From assembly GCF_013618625.1 (NCBI RefSeq), contig NZ_JABRWO010000016.1, forward strand, positions 31,001 through 95,000: 64,000 nt of DNA, written 5' to 3'. Positions within the stretch are counted from its first letter, which is position 1. Each line of letters begins with the position of its first letter. Positions 45,916-54,698 of this stretch are shown here, in pieces. The DNA comes from Bremerella alba. Its GTDB lineage: Bacteria > Planctomycetota > Planctomycetia > Pirellulales > Pirellulaceae. The position numbers were made by a program, and so were the translations under genes. Under the pieces are notes generated by a model, which made no database searches, was not told where the DNA came from, and saw only the letters and a list, made by a program, of their open reading frames with translations.

Positions 45916-46899
45916 TTAAAGAACAACCAGATGAAGAACTGCGAAGTAATCGTTTTCGTCCGTCCACCAGCGTCTGAGCGTCCATCCTGCTTCCGCAGCC
46001 AACTGGGCGAATCCGTCGACGGTATATTTGTGCGAGTACTCGGTATGGATGAGTTCGCCTGCTTCGACTTCAACCGTTTGGCCGTCTAATTGAATGGTTT
46101 GGTCGATTCGACTGCGAAGATAGATCTCGATGCGGCCCGCTTCTTCATTGTAAAACGCATGATGTTCAAACGCGTCGACATCAATAGTCGCCCCGAGTTC
46201 GTTTCGCATGCGATGCAAGAGATTCAGATTGAACTGGGCCGTGACCCCTTGGGTGTCGTTGTACGCTCGTTCCAGGGTTTCTCGATCTTTTCTCAGGTCG
46301 ACACCAATCAAGAGCCCTCCCTGTTCGCCGCACATATGGGCGATGCTTTCCAGTAATTGCTTGGCTTGATTCGGCTGAAAGTTGCCAATCGTCGACCCAG
46401 GGAAATAGACCGCATCGTGACTTGGGCGTCGTTTTGGATTGGGCAAAGAGAACGGTTTGGTGAAGTCGGCACAAACCGGCAAAACTTCAATTTGAGGATA
46501 GTCTCCAGAGATTTGACCGGCCGACTCGTAAAGGTGCTCTCGAGAAATGTCGACGGGAACATAGGCCACCGGCTGGATCAAGTGATCTAACAGGTACCGC
46601 GTTTTTATACTGCTACCGCTGCCGAATTCGACCAGCATCACCCCTTTTCCCAGGCAATTGCCCATCTCGTCTGCGTGCCGCTGCATGATGGCTGTTTCAG
46701 TGCGTGTGAGATAGTAATCTTCCGTCTCACATATTTGGTCGAACAGTTGTGATCCACGCTGGTCATAAAAATATTTGCATGGCAGTTGTTTAGGCGTCTG
46801 ATTCAAGCCTGCTATGGAGTCGTTGAGAAATCGCTCGCTGGCAAGTTGATTCATGGATTGTTGGGCTATCGGATTTATTGAGGAATTGGAGAGGATCAT
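45916..46899 (-). CDS. egtD: L-histidine N-alpha-methyltransferase
   Basis: Trimethylates histidine to hercynine using SAM, the first step of ergothioneine synthesis. I start at the ATG at 46899 (327 residues); a longer start (TTG) and a shorter one (46857) are possible, with no clear binding site. The fold follows EgtD: KYFYDQRGSQLFDQICETED at the start, the SAM motif LVEFGSGSSIKTRYLLDHL, DAVYFPGSTIGNFQPNQA, and IHTEYSHKYTVDGFAQLA near the end. Together with egtB it gives a two-gene ergothioneine operon; egtC and egtE are not seen in this window. Confidence 0.92.
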   Translation of the reverse strand: MILSNSSINPIAQQSMNQLASERFLNDSIAGLNQTPKQLPCKYFYDQRGSQLFDQICETEDYYLTRTETAIMQRHADEMGNCLGKGVMLVEFGSGSSIKTRYLLDHLIQPVAYVPVDISREHLYESAGQISGDYPQIEVLPVCADFTKPFSLPNPKRRPSHDAVYFPGSTIGNFQPNQAKQLLESIAHMCGEQGGLLIGVDLRKDRETLERAYNDTQGVTAQFNLNLLHRMRNELGATIDVDAFEHHAFYNEEAGRIEIYLRSRIDQTIQLDGQTVEVEAGELIHTEYSHKYTVDGFAQLAAEAGWTLRRWWTDENDYFAVLHLVVL

Positions 46900-47532
46900 G
46901 GGGGTGTCCCGAAGTAGGAAGCCGGGTAGCAATCATAAGTTACTATCCTGGATGCAATTCCCGCGCCGAGGTTGCGTTCCTATTGTCACTTCTTAGACGT
47001 CTGCTTCCGTACGCTGTGCTACCTTCGCCATGGTAATTATGCTTTCGCCTTGGCCGTTTTCCGTTCAGGGTCTTCAACTGCTTGTGAATGTTCAAGGAAT
47101 TATTCCCATGGAACCCGCTGAGAAGATGGAAATTAGGGGTTGGGGACCAGCCTGACGGAATTGAAAACTCTCGAAGGAATGCTTGTCAAATGGATTTCCA
47201 AGTAAATGTATGTAAATGTGTAGATTCGACATCGGGCTGTGCAAATTCTGCACATCGCATAGGTCAATTTCGCGTCAGATAGCATCCAACTCTGCCAACA
47301 CGTGCAGGTGGTCAATCTTTATCCAACCGCAATCAGAACTTAGCTCTCTTTGTGCGTTCCCTTACTTGTGTCTTATGGGATGGCTTCTGCTCTTTGCCGA
47401 GGTCTAGAAGTTTCGCAGCGGTACTTGTGGATCTGTTAGAGAAATCCAAATCAAACTTTGGCACAACTCGTGCATTTAGGTTGGGCTATCGCGCTTGCCG
47501 TGATAGCAACACCAACACCACAGGCCCGCTCC
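46900..47532. other. Divergent intergenic region between egtD and opgG
   Basis: About 630 bp with no credible gene. It must hold the promoters of egtD and of opgG-opgH. A short direct repeat, GTAAATGTATGTAAATGT, occurs near 47200-47225. The in-frame TTG at 47458 would give opgG an extra 25 residues, discussed under that gene. Confidence 0.4.
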
Positions 47533-49143
47533 ATGAACTTGATCTCAGATTGGAACCAAGCAATTGCGCTCAAAGCGATCCAAGATTTGGATGCGCGATC
47601 GTTGATCTTTTTAACGTTAATTATGGTAGTGGCCTGTTTGCCAATACACGCAGCTTGGGCGGAACCGACCGCATCAAAGAAAGAATCAGACACGGTTTCG
47701 TCCCATTCAGATGCCATCTTCGACGCTATGGTTCTCAAAGCCAAGGCGAACTCTTCAAAGCCTTACGAATCTTCGCGTGAGCTTCCAGAAGATCTTAATA
47801 GCCTGAATTACGATACCTACCGTCTAATCGCTTTCGAGCACGAAAAGTCGATCTGGAAGCAAGATGCTTCGCCGTTCTGGTTGGAACTGTTTCACCGCGG
47901 CTATATCTTCCGTGACGAAGTTCAAGTTTCGCTATTACCAGAGAATGCCAAAACGGCTGAGCAGACGCAGTGGATGGAGTTTGATAAGGCTCTGTTTCAA
48001 TATCGGGGTGAATTGGCTGGACTCGATCCACCCAAGGATCTCGGATACTCCGGGGTCAAGGTAATTGGCAAGTTTCCTTCTTCAGAGCATCCTCTCGAAA
48101 TTGCTTCGTTCCTCGGAGCGAGCTATTTCCGAGCCATATCGCCGGGGCAGTTTTACGGAACGAGTGCCCGGGGGTTAGCCATTGATATTGGTCTTGCTAA
48201 GACGGAAGAGTTTCCAGTCTTTCGTGAATTTTGGATCGAGCAACCTCGGCAAGATGCCAAACAGTTAAAGCTGTGGGCCTTATTGGATAGCCCCAGTGTG
48301 AGCGGCGCCTACGCTTTGGTCATTCATCCTGACGAGACTATGACAATCGACGTGAAAGCGACCTTATTCTTTCGCAGCGTTCCCGAGAAAATCGGGCTTG
48401 CTCCTTTAACCAGCATGTTTATGTGGGGTATGGGAAAGCAAGGGCCGGATAACGATCCTCGCCCGCGTGTTCACGACGCCGACAGTCTTCTCATTCAAAA
48501 GGGTGACAACCGCTGGATCCGCCGTTCGCTCAACCGCTTGGACTTTCCATCCCTTAGTAACTACGACGCGCAAGAGCTACATGGCTTCGGTCTCATGCAG
48601 GCTGAACGATCTACTGCTCGTTATAACGATGACGAGGCCAAGTATCATCTGCGCCCTAGTGTTTGGATTACCCCTAAAACACCTTGGAAAGATGGTGCTG
48701 TCCAGTTGCTCGAACTTCCGTCAGAGCATGAAGGTATCGATAACATCGGTGCCTACTGGATGCCAAAACAACCGATTGAGATTGGCAAGCCAGTCGATCT
48801 CGAGTACCAAATTGCCTTTCTCGATCAGGTACCCAAGCAGCATTCGCTGGCGAAGGTGACTGATTTCCGAGTGGATCGCTCGGATAAGTCCTCACTTAGT
48901 CTCACCGTCGTTTATCAGGGCGACAACATTTCCAAATTCTCTACGGAACGCCAGTTGCAAGCCTTTATTGATGTGCAACGCGGTAAAGCAGTGAACGTCG
49001 TCGTCCGACGAACTGCATTGAATACCGTAGAAGTATCGTGCAACCTGATTCCAGATTCACCGTACGCTATGGAGATGGAAGTTTACCTCACTGACGAGGC
49101 TGAACTCTTCTCTGAATCGTGGAGATATTTATGTCCCATTTAA
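47533..49143 (+). CDS. opgG: Glucan biosynthesis protein OpgG/OpgD-like
   Basis: A periplasmic protein that shapes the backbone of osmoregulated periplasmic glucans. The ATG at 47533 gives 536 residues with a membrane-spanning signal (LIFLTLIMVVACLPIHAAWA) after about 22 residues. An in-frame TTG at 47458 would add 25 residues that also look hydrophobic, so the start is uncertain. Family features: LNSLNYDTYRLIAFEHEKSI, FHRGYIFRDEVQVS, GLAIDIGLAKTEEFPVFREF, and VHDADSLLIQKGDNRWIRR then LQAERSTARYNDDEAKYH-like stretches. It overlaps opgH by 13 bases, so the two are coupled. Confidence 0.9.
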   Translation: MNLISDWNQAIALKAIQDLDARSLIFLTLIMVVACLPIHAAWAEPTASKKESDTVSSHSDAIFDAMVLKAKANSSKPYESSRELPEDLNSLNYDTYRLIAFEHEKSIWKQDASPFWLELFHRGYIFRDEVQVSLLPENAKTAEQTQWMEFDKALFQYRGELAGLDPPKDLGYSGVKVIGKFPSSEHPLEIASFLGASYFRAISPGQFYGTSARGLAIDIGLAKTEEFPVFREFWIEQPRQDAKQLKLWALLDSPSVSGAYALVIHPDETMTIDVKATLFFRSVPEKIGLAPLTSMFMWGMGKQGPDNDPRPRVHDADSLLIQKGDNRWIRRSLNRLDFPSLSNYDAQELHGFGLMQAERSTARYNDDEAKYHLRPSVWITPKTPWKDGAVQLLELPSEHEGIDNIGAYWMPKQPIEIGKPVDLEYQIAFLDQVPKQHSLAKVTDFRVDRSDKSSLSLTVVYQGDNISKFSTERQLQAFIDVQRGKAVNVVVRRTALNTVEVSCNLIPDSPYAMEMEVYLTDEAELFSESWRYLCPI

Positions 49144-51764
49144 GTTCAACAACCGATGTCGGAGCCGTATTTGACTCGTTCGGCACGGACACCCTGGGCA
49201 CGGTTTTCCCGAATGCTCGGACGCTGCACGACGTCATACCCGACGCCGACGTTCGCGCTGCCAAGCTTGTCGTGTCCGACTATCTCCGCGACTTAGGTGT
49301 TGCCGATACCGACTTTATCGCTGCCGAAAGTAAGCGAATTGTCAACGACGCAATGGAGCAAATGGCGACCGATCCGAAAGCAAATGGTAAGCGACTACGT
49401 AAGGTCGCGATTCGCTTGACGGTAAAGAAGCTCGCCAAGTGGGTTCACGCCATTGAAGTCGAGAACGATGCAACCGATCATCCGATTCCAGCGGGCATAA
49501 TCGGAGCCCATTTGCCTGAGCTGCTGAACCAGCACCCGGAAGGATTCTTGAGTGAATCCCCTTCGGAGTCGTTTGTGGCGAACGCAAAATCGAAGCGCAA
49601 GGCCGTCGTTCCGCATTCAAAACCGAAAGAAATGACCAAGCAGCAGTTATCGCTGCTGCCGCGTTGGGGTAATCATCTGGCCGAGATGTTCGGCTTGAAA
49701 GGTATCGAAAAAACAAAGCCCGGTCAGTCTTCAAAATCAGAAGAAAGCAATGATTGTTCTTTCTTCAGTTGCTTCAACATAACACGAAGCCTGTTGGGGT
49801 TTCTGACAGTCCTGACTACAGGCACTGCGGCGGCCGTGTACTGGGAGACGGTAGCTAATACTGGTTTCTTCCAATATCCGCTAGTAGCCCTGTTCGTGCT
49901 GCTCTTCTTTTGGATCGCGTTCAGTTTCTGGACCGCCACGATGGGACTCGCCTCGATTTTGTTTTCCAGCAAACAGAAAGAGACGCTTAGCCCCGAAGAC
50001 CCGGCATACTTGGAAGGGCTTCCGCGAAGCGCGATTCTGATGCCGATCTACAACGAAGACACTACCTGTGTGATGTCGAACCTTAAAGCAGTCGCTCAGT
50101 CGCTCAGTTCGATTGGTGCTGCAGAAAAGTTCGATTTGTTCATACTTTCGGATACCACTAATCCCGATATTTGGCTGGAAGAAGAACGAGCATGGGCCAA
50201 GTTGGTGATCGACCTGCCCGACGATTGCCGTGTGTTCTATCGACATCGCCCTAAAAACATCAGCCGAAAAGCGGGCAACATCGCCGATTTCTGCCAACGC
50301 TGGGGTGAGCACTACCCATTCATGACGGTGCTTGATGCCGACAGTGTGATGGCCGGGGAAACATTGGTCGAAATGGTTCGCCGTATGGTGAACGATTCCA
50401 AGATCGGTATCCTGCAGGTTCCTCCAACTCCCGTAAATCGGCAATCGTTTTTTGCTCGAACTCAGCAGTTTGCTGCTCAAGTTTACGGTCGCGTCTTTCT
50501 CGAAGGGTTTGCTCTTTGGTCGGAATGCGATGGTAACTACTGGGGACACAACGCCATCATCCGGATCCAGCCCTTTATGGAGCATTGCGATCTCCCCGTG
50601 TTGCCAGGCAGCGGTCCCTTGGGTGGTGAGATCCTCAGCCACGACTTCGTAGAAGCAGCACTAATGCGACGAGCTGGTTGGAAGATCTGCCTCGCCCATG
50701 ACCTGCAAGGCAGTTATGAAGAATGTCCTACGACCATGCTTGATTACGCCCAGCGAGACCAACGCTGGTGTCAGGGCAACATGCAGCACATGGGCTTGTT
50801 GTTGGCCGACGGTTTTCACCCTGCCAGTCGTCTGCACTTGAGCATGGGTGTCATGAGTTACCTGGCTTCACCGCTTTGGCTCGTGTTTCTCTCGCTTTCG
50901 TTGGTCGCTGCGCTTCTCAGCGGTGGTGCCGAAGGTAGTACTATTCTCGGAGCGATGGCGGGCGGATTGTTCGCGGCGACCATGGGAATGTTATTGTTGC
51001 CAAAAGCTTACGGACTCATTGCGATGCACCTTCGTCCGCAACCGAAGGATACGCCTGAGATACGTAGGCGAGCCTGGCTCAGCGTTCTTTTGGAAACAGG
51101 AATCGCCATTCTGATCGCCCCGATCATGATGTTGCTGCATAGCCAGTTCGTCCTTGCGACCCTGCGTGGTAAGAAGGTGAAATGGAATGCTCAGCAGCGC
51201 GACGATACTGGGGTCACGCTCAGTGATGCGATCATGATGCACTGGGCCCATACGTTGATTGGTTTGATCGTGACTGTTGGGCTTGTCCTTACCGTCCCGG
51301 CGTTCCTCTTCTGGCTCGCACCGGTATTAATAGGACTTGTCTTCTCGGTGCCTTTATCGATGCTTTTGGGGAGCCTCGAAATTGGTCGAAAGCTGAAAGC
51401 AAGTAACCTGTTAGTGATTAACGAAGAGGTCGAAAGTCCAGAAGTCTTGGTGGCACAAAAGAAGGCCATGGCCAAAGGCTTTCGAGATAAGCATATGTCG
51501 CCTAATGTCGATCCATTCCAGTTGGTGCTGGAAGATCCGGCGTATCTTGTCTTGCATTTGGGCATCTTGCGAACGGCCGATCGAGAGATTCCAGTCTTCC
51601 GCGATCAACTGATGGAAATTCAGTCGATGATCAAGAAGGACGGGCTCAAATCGCTGTCTCCACAAATACGATTCCAGGTCCAAAATAATCGATATGCGAT
51701 GGAGCAACTGCACATCCAAGTGCGAGCCCAACGCATACCAAAATCGGCTCTGGCTTACCGTTAA
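49131..51764 (+). CDS. opgH: Glucans biosynthesis glucosyltransferase OpgH
   Basis: An inner-membrane glucosyltransferase that polymerises UDP-glucose for periplasmic glucans. It has 877 residues from the ATG at 49131, with GGAGAT upstream; a GTG 12 bases earlier is possible. A long cytoplasmic N-terminus (1-210) precedes two helices (LLGFLTVLTTGTAAAVYW and beyond), then the GT2 core with RSAILMPIYNEDTTCVMSNL, the DxD-type TVLDADSVMAG (about 402) and YAQRDQRWCQGNMQHMG (about 540). The C-terminal third has five or six helices. It overlaps opgG by 13 bases. OPG genes are best known from proteobacteria. Confidence 0.92.
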   Translation: MSHLSSTTDVGAVFDSFGTDTLGTVFPNARTLHDVIPDADVRAAKLVVSDYLRDLGVADTDFIAAESKRIVNDAMEQMATDPKANGKRLRKVAIRLTVKKLAKWVHAIEVENDATDHPIPAGIIGAHLPELLNQHPEGFLSESPSESFVANAKSKRKAVVPHSKPKEMTKQQLSLLPRWGNHLAEMFGLKGIEKTKPGQSSKSEESNDCSFFSCFNITRSLLGFLTVLTTGTAAAVYWETVANTGFFQYPLVALFVLLFFWIAFSFWTATMGLASILFSSKQKETLSPEDPAYLEGLPRSAILMPIYNEDTTCVMSNLKAVAQSLSSIGAAEKFDLFILSDTTNPDIWLEEERAWAKLVIDLPDDCRVFYRHRPKNISRKAGNIADFCQRWGEHYPFMTVLDADSVMAGETLVEMVRRMVNDSKIGILQVPPTPVNRQSFFARTQQFAAQVYGRVFLEGFALWSECDGNYWGHNAIIRIQPFMEHCDLPVLPGSGPLGGEILSHDFVEAALMRRAGWKICLAHDLQGSYEECPTTMLDYAQRDQRWCQGNMQHMGLLLADGFHPASRLHLSMGVMSYLASPLWLVFLSLSLVAALLSGGAEGSTILGAMAGGLFAATMGMLLLPKAYGLIAMHLRPQPKDTPEIRRRAWLSVLLETGIAILIAPIMMLLHSQFVLATLRGKKVKWNAQQRDDTGVTLSDAIMMHWAHTLIGLIVTVGLVLTVPAFLFWLAPVLIGLVFSVPLSMLLGSLEIGRKLKASNLLVINEEVESPEVLVAQKKAMAKGFRDKHMSPNVDPFQLVLEDPAYLVLHLGILRTADREIPVFRDQLMEIQSMIKKDGLKSLSPQIRFQVQNNRYAMEQLHIQVRAQRIPKSALAYR

Positions 51765-51796
51765 TAACGGATTGACGATTCAACCATCTCAGGTGT

Positions 51797-51820
51797 CATG
51801 CCCACGTTCGCGTGGGCATG
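51797..51820 (+). terminator. Probable terminator hairpin after opgH
   Basis: A perfect 10-bp stem (CATGCCCACG 51797-51806, CGTGGGCATG 51811-51820) closes a stable TTCG tetraloop about 30 bases after the opgH stop. A short T-rich stretch (CGTTTCTT) follows a few bases later. The 288 bp between opgH and the next gene hold nothing else clear. Confidence 0.6.
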
Positions 51821-52052
51821 CATCGTTTCTTGCCCAATACGATCTAGAAGATGGATGCGAGGATTTACCTTGTAGCTGGAGGATGGATCTCCTCGCAAGA
51901 TGCTATTGGTAGACAAACACTCCGCTCGAAATTGCTCGGCGACTGCCGTGGTATAAGGCAAATAGATGACCACATTCTGGCGACGCTCGAAGCAGGCAAT
52001 CTGCGTCGAGCGAACAACGTCGTATTGATTTATGGGGAAGTCCAAGAGGAGC

Positions 52053-52457
52053 TTACTTCGAAATAAGATCGAATGGGAATTCGTTTTCACCGTCGGGCGT
52101 TACCAAAGCACTCAGCTCCGTTTTTCGGTTGTACTTAGACGGAATGTACATTTCTCCCATCTGCTCAGGCGTCCCGTTCGAGTTGTCGAATTTGCCCGGC
52201 AGTAATCGCGAGGCCGTAATCGTTACGTCAGACGGTCCTTCTTTCACTTCTAGCTCGTAGGACCCATCGACGATTTCAGCCGAAAATGCCTGGCCGTCTC
52301 CTTCGCTTTGACGGAATAAAATGCGTCCTGTTTCAATCGGTTTACCGTCGAAAGTTACGGTGCCTTTGACGGGATGCATACCGGGAGCAGACGAGTTTGA
52401 ACCACAACCGAGGGATCCAAAAATCAGGCAAACGACGAGCGCAAGATTTCTTCTCAT
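52053..52457 (-). CDS. Small lipoprotein with a carboxypeptidase-regulatory-like fold
   Basis: An exported lipoprotein of 134 residues. The signal ALVVCLIFGSLGC ends in a lipobox Cys at about 18. The mature part has the beta-sandwich pattern of transthyretin-like or carboxypeptidase regulatory domains: HPVKGTVTFDGKPIETGRIL, then VDGSYELEVKEGPSDVTITA, ending IPSKYNRKTELSALVTPD. In planctomycetes this type of lipoprotein often follows a DUF1559 gene, as here (52573-53553), with a stem-loop between. The role is unknown; surface attachment of the partner is inferred only. Confidence 0.88.
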   Translation of the reverse strand: MRRNLALVVCLIFGSLGCGSNSSAPGMHPVKGTVTFDGKPIETGRILFRQSEGDGQAFSAEIVDGSYELEVKEGPSDVTITASRLLPGKFDNSNGTPEQMGEMYIPSKYNRKTELSALVTPDGENEFPFDLISK

Positions 52458-52507
52458 GCTTCCTTCCTTACGGACGTGTTTTTTTGGTTTGAACTTGGGC
52501 GAAAGCG

Positions 52508-52539
52508 TGGCCCGTGCGGCTTTATGGCGGCATGGGCCA
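52508..52539. other. Stem-loop between DUF1559 gene and lipoprotein gene
   Basis: TGGCCCGTGC (52508-52517) pairs with GCATGGGCCA (52530-52539) with one G-U pair and a 12-nt loop. T5 (52540-52544) follows on the plus strand. Transcription of both flanking genes is on the minus strand, where no T-run follows, so it may lower or stabilise downstream lipoprotein mRNA rather than end it. Confidence 0.65.
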
Positions 52540-52572
52540 TTTTTCCAGATGTGATTCTTTAGAGAACGCAGA

Positions 52573-53553
52573 TTAGTATTCGCCGATCACCTGACCGTCG
52601 TTGCGGATACCAAGTTTCAGCCACGCTTGGCGATTAATCGTGCTGGTGAAGAAGTGGACCGATCCGTCCACCATCACAGCATTTACGCCGCCGGTGTGGT
52701 AGCTGCGAGCAAAGTTCCAGCGACCGGAAAGCCCATCTGCATTGCCGTTTTCGCAAGGGGCATCACTCGGTGCACCTGGCACGGACGTTGCCGAACAGGA
52801 ATAAACTCGATCCGGCACACTCGAATTCGGAGTTTCGGCGACAGAGAAGCCAAACGACCCATGAGGAGCACCACCCCAGTAGCCGCCAAGTTCACCGAAA
52901 GCAGCTACATTGCTTCTGCGGACGATTCCTTCTGAGGCCATAAGCGTATTGCTCGAGCCATCGACGCAATCTCGGAAGGTTGTTTTCGATTCGCGGTAGA
53001 ACATTCCGCCTGGCTCGGTGCCCGTCAGATTCCCATCGGTGACGTTAATGGTCACAGGGTTTGTTGACGTGTCGATGGAGTAGGTCCCAGGCCCAGCCGA
53101 AAGGCCGAAGTTACCTTGGAAACCAATCGAGTCACCACCTCCACCATGGCCTGGCGAGTTGGGATCGGAAGGACATGTCAGCGTGGGGACCTCGGCCTTC
53201 TTGATATCGCTTACGACATGCATAACGTATTCACCTGGGTCTGCTTCATAGGCATCAGAAAGAGCCTTTTGCTCCAGGAAGGGAAGTATACGGTGATACC
53301 ATGTATCACGCCGATGGGTGTTTCCTGAGACCTCGGTTTGGTGCCCGTAGGGGAACTTTCCGAACGTGCTTTCGTAGTTGTGCATGGCTAGGCCAAGTTG
53401 CTTCATGTGGTTTACGCACTGAGCGCGTCGCGCTGCTTCGCGGGCCTGCTGCACCGCTGGCAGCAGTAAGGCAATCAGTACACCGATGATGGCAATCACG
53501 ACCAAGAGTTCGACTAAGGTGAATCCCGCACGGGACTCCATTTTGTGATTCAT
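52573..53553 (-). CDS. DUF1559 prepilin-like protein
   Basis: A 326-residue protein of the planctomycete-expanded DUF1559 family. The N-terminus is a type IV pilin/pseudopilin methylation motif, SRAGFTLVELLVVIAIIGVL, with the conserved Glu, followed by ALLLPAVQQAREAARRAQC and NHMKQLGLAMHNYESTFGKF. The C-terminal domain ends with the family signature GGVNAVMVDGSVHFFTSTIN. It is probably processed by a prepilin peptidase and exported by a type II-like system; its function is unknown. A lipoprotein gene follows after a stem-loop, forming a module like the one at 60336-61827. Confidence 0.95.
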   Translation of the reverse strand: MNHKMESRAGFTLVELLVVIAIIGVLIALLLPAVQQAREAARRAQCVNHMKQLGLAMHNYESTFGKFPYGHQTEVSGNTHRRDTWYHRILPFLEQKALSDAYEADPGEYVMHVVSDIKKAEVPTLTCPSDPNSPGHGGGGDSIGFQGNFGLSAGPGTYSIDTSTNPVTINVTDGNLTGTEPGGMFYRESKTTFRDCVDGSSNTLMASEGIVRRSNVAAFGELGGYWGGAPHGSFGFSVAETPNSSVPDRVYSCSATSVPGAPSDAPCENGNADGLSGRWNFARSYHTGGVNAVMVDGSVHFFTSTINRQAWLKLGIRNDGQVIGEY

Positions 53554-53906
53554 AACAAACGTAATCCTGAAAGTAGGGTATTAAAAAGGACGTTGTACGT
53601 AATGAAATTTGCCGAGTTCGTTTCCCTGAAAGTGGGGAAGGGAAACGCATGATAGGATTACGCTTTACAGCTCAGGCACACGTGATGCCAATTGCAATGC
53701 GTTATTTGGGCAATACTCATACTTGAAGGTCGTTAGTGAGGTAACTTCTTCAGGAAAACGGCCTGTTATGGAAAGAAAGTCGCACGTGATATCATCGGAG
53801 AAAACTTAAAACAAAAGGGTTACCCCCAGCTGTAATGGATCTTGAAAAACCACCACTTTGTGGTTGTGCTAAGAAATTCAGCGAAGAGCGTAAGGCTTGT
53901 GCGGCG
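53554..53906. other. Intergenic region upstream of the DUF1559 gene
   Basis: No gene is seen in 353 bp. A perfect 9-bp inverted repeat, CGTTTCCCT (53619-53627) and AGGGAAACG (53639-53647), lies about 65 bases before the DUF1559 start and could be a leader hairpin. The next gene upstream on the same strand (deaminase) ends at 53907. Confidence 0.45.
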
Positions 53907-54347
53907 TCAAATTACACCAATGTCTTCGTTCCACAATTGTGGGTGCGCCGCGATGAAATTATCCATCAACTTTATGCACTCAGCATCGTCCAGAATGACT
54001 AGTTCTACGCCGCGCTTCCGCAAATACGACTCAGGGCCTTGGAAGGTCTGATTCTCGCCAATGACGATCTTGGGAATTTTGTACAGCAGTGCCGTGCCGC
54101 TACACATGTCGCAGGGAGATAGGGTCGTGTAGAGAACCGAGTTTCGATACTCCCTCGGCGTCAGTCGGCCTGCTTCTTCCAGGCAGTGCATCTCGGCGTG
54201 AAGGATTGCACTTCCTTTCTGAACACGGTGGTTGTGTCCCCGGCTACGCAACTTTCCGTCGACTACAAGCGCGGAGCCGATCGGAATGCCTCCCTCCAAC
54301 AGGCCTTTTTGGGCCTCCTCGATCGCCACCTGAAAAAATGGATCCAT
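53907..54347 (-). CDS. Cytosine/nucleoside deaminase family protein
   Basis: A zinc-dependent deaminase of 146 residues. The zinc site shows as HAEMHCLEEAGR, where His and the proton-shuttling Glu lie, and LSPCDMCSGTALLYK, with two Cys. The N-terminus FFQVAIEEAQKGLLEGGIPIG and the C-terminus, ending MDNFIAAHPQLWNEDIG, are very like fungal-type cytosine deaminase (FCY1), so cytosine to uracil is the likely reaction. Guanine or tRNA-adenosine deaminases are alternatives but fit less well. It stands alone, with no partner in nucleotide metabolism nearby. Confidence 0.85.
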   Translation of the reverse strand: MDPFFQVAIEEAQKGLLEGGIPIGSALVVDGKLRSRGHNHRVQKGSAILHAEMHCLEEAGRLTPREYRNSVLYTTLSPCDMCSGTALLYKIPKIVIGENQTFQGPESYLRKRGVELVILDDAECIKLMDNFIAAHPQLWNEDIGVI

Positions 54348-54698
54348 GGTAAGCTCCTGAGTTGAATCTTTGATTTGCGGTATTTTATCGCACTTTCACG
54401 CATGCTGCTTGAGAGAGGGTAATGACTCGGGATAGCATGGTAGTCGCAATTATTTTTCTGCGGAGAGATCGATCCGGCTCTACCATTTCATTTTCATCGA
54501 GCTGGCTACCCGATATCTAGGGGGCAGCTTGAACGGCCAGCGAGGTCTGAAATGCGCGGAAAACCGATATCCGTATGAAGAAGTCATGTAGACCGGGAGT
54601 TCGATGATTTGGCCCCTAGACCCGTCGACGCACCTGGGGTAGCTTCGCTCTACATTGTTTCCTAAAAATCTCGCAGAGTGCGAAAGGCAATCAGCACG
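54348..54698. other. Divergent intergenic region
   Basis: About 350 bp between the deaminase and the metallophosphoesterase, transcribed away from each other. No RNA gene or credible ORF is seen. The promoters of both must be here; none stands out. Confidence 0.4.

Noticed and set aside
51851..52066. A 71-codon plus-strand ORF between opgH and the lipoprotein gene
   Set aside because: It has no binding site, overlaps the end of a clear gene, and a long antisense frame of equal quality covers the same bases.
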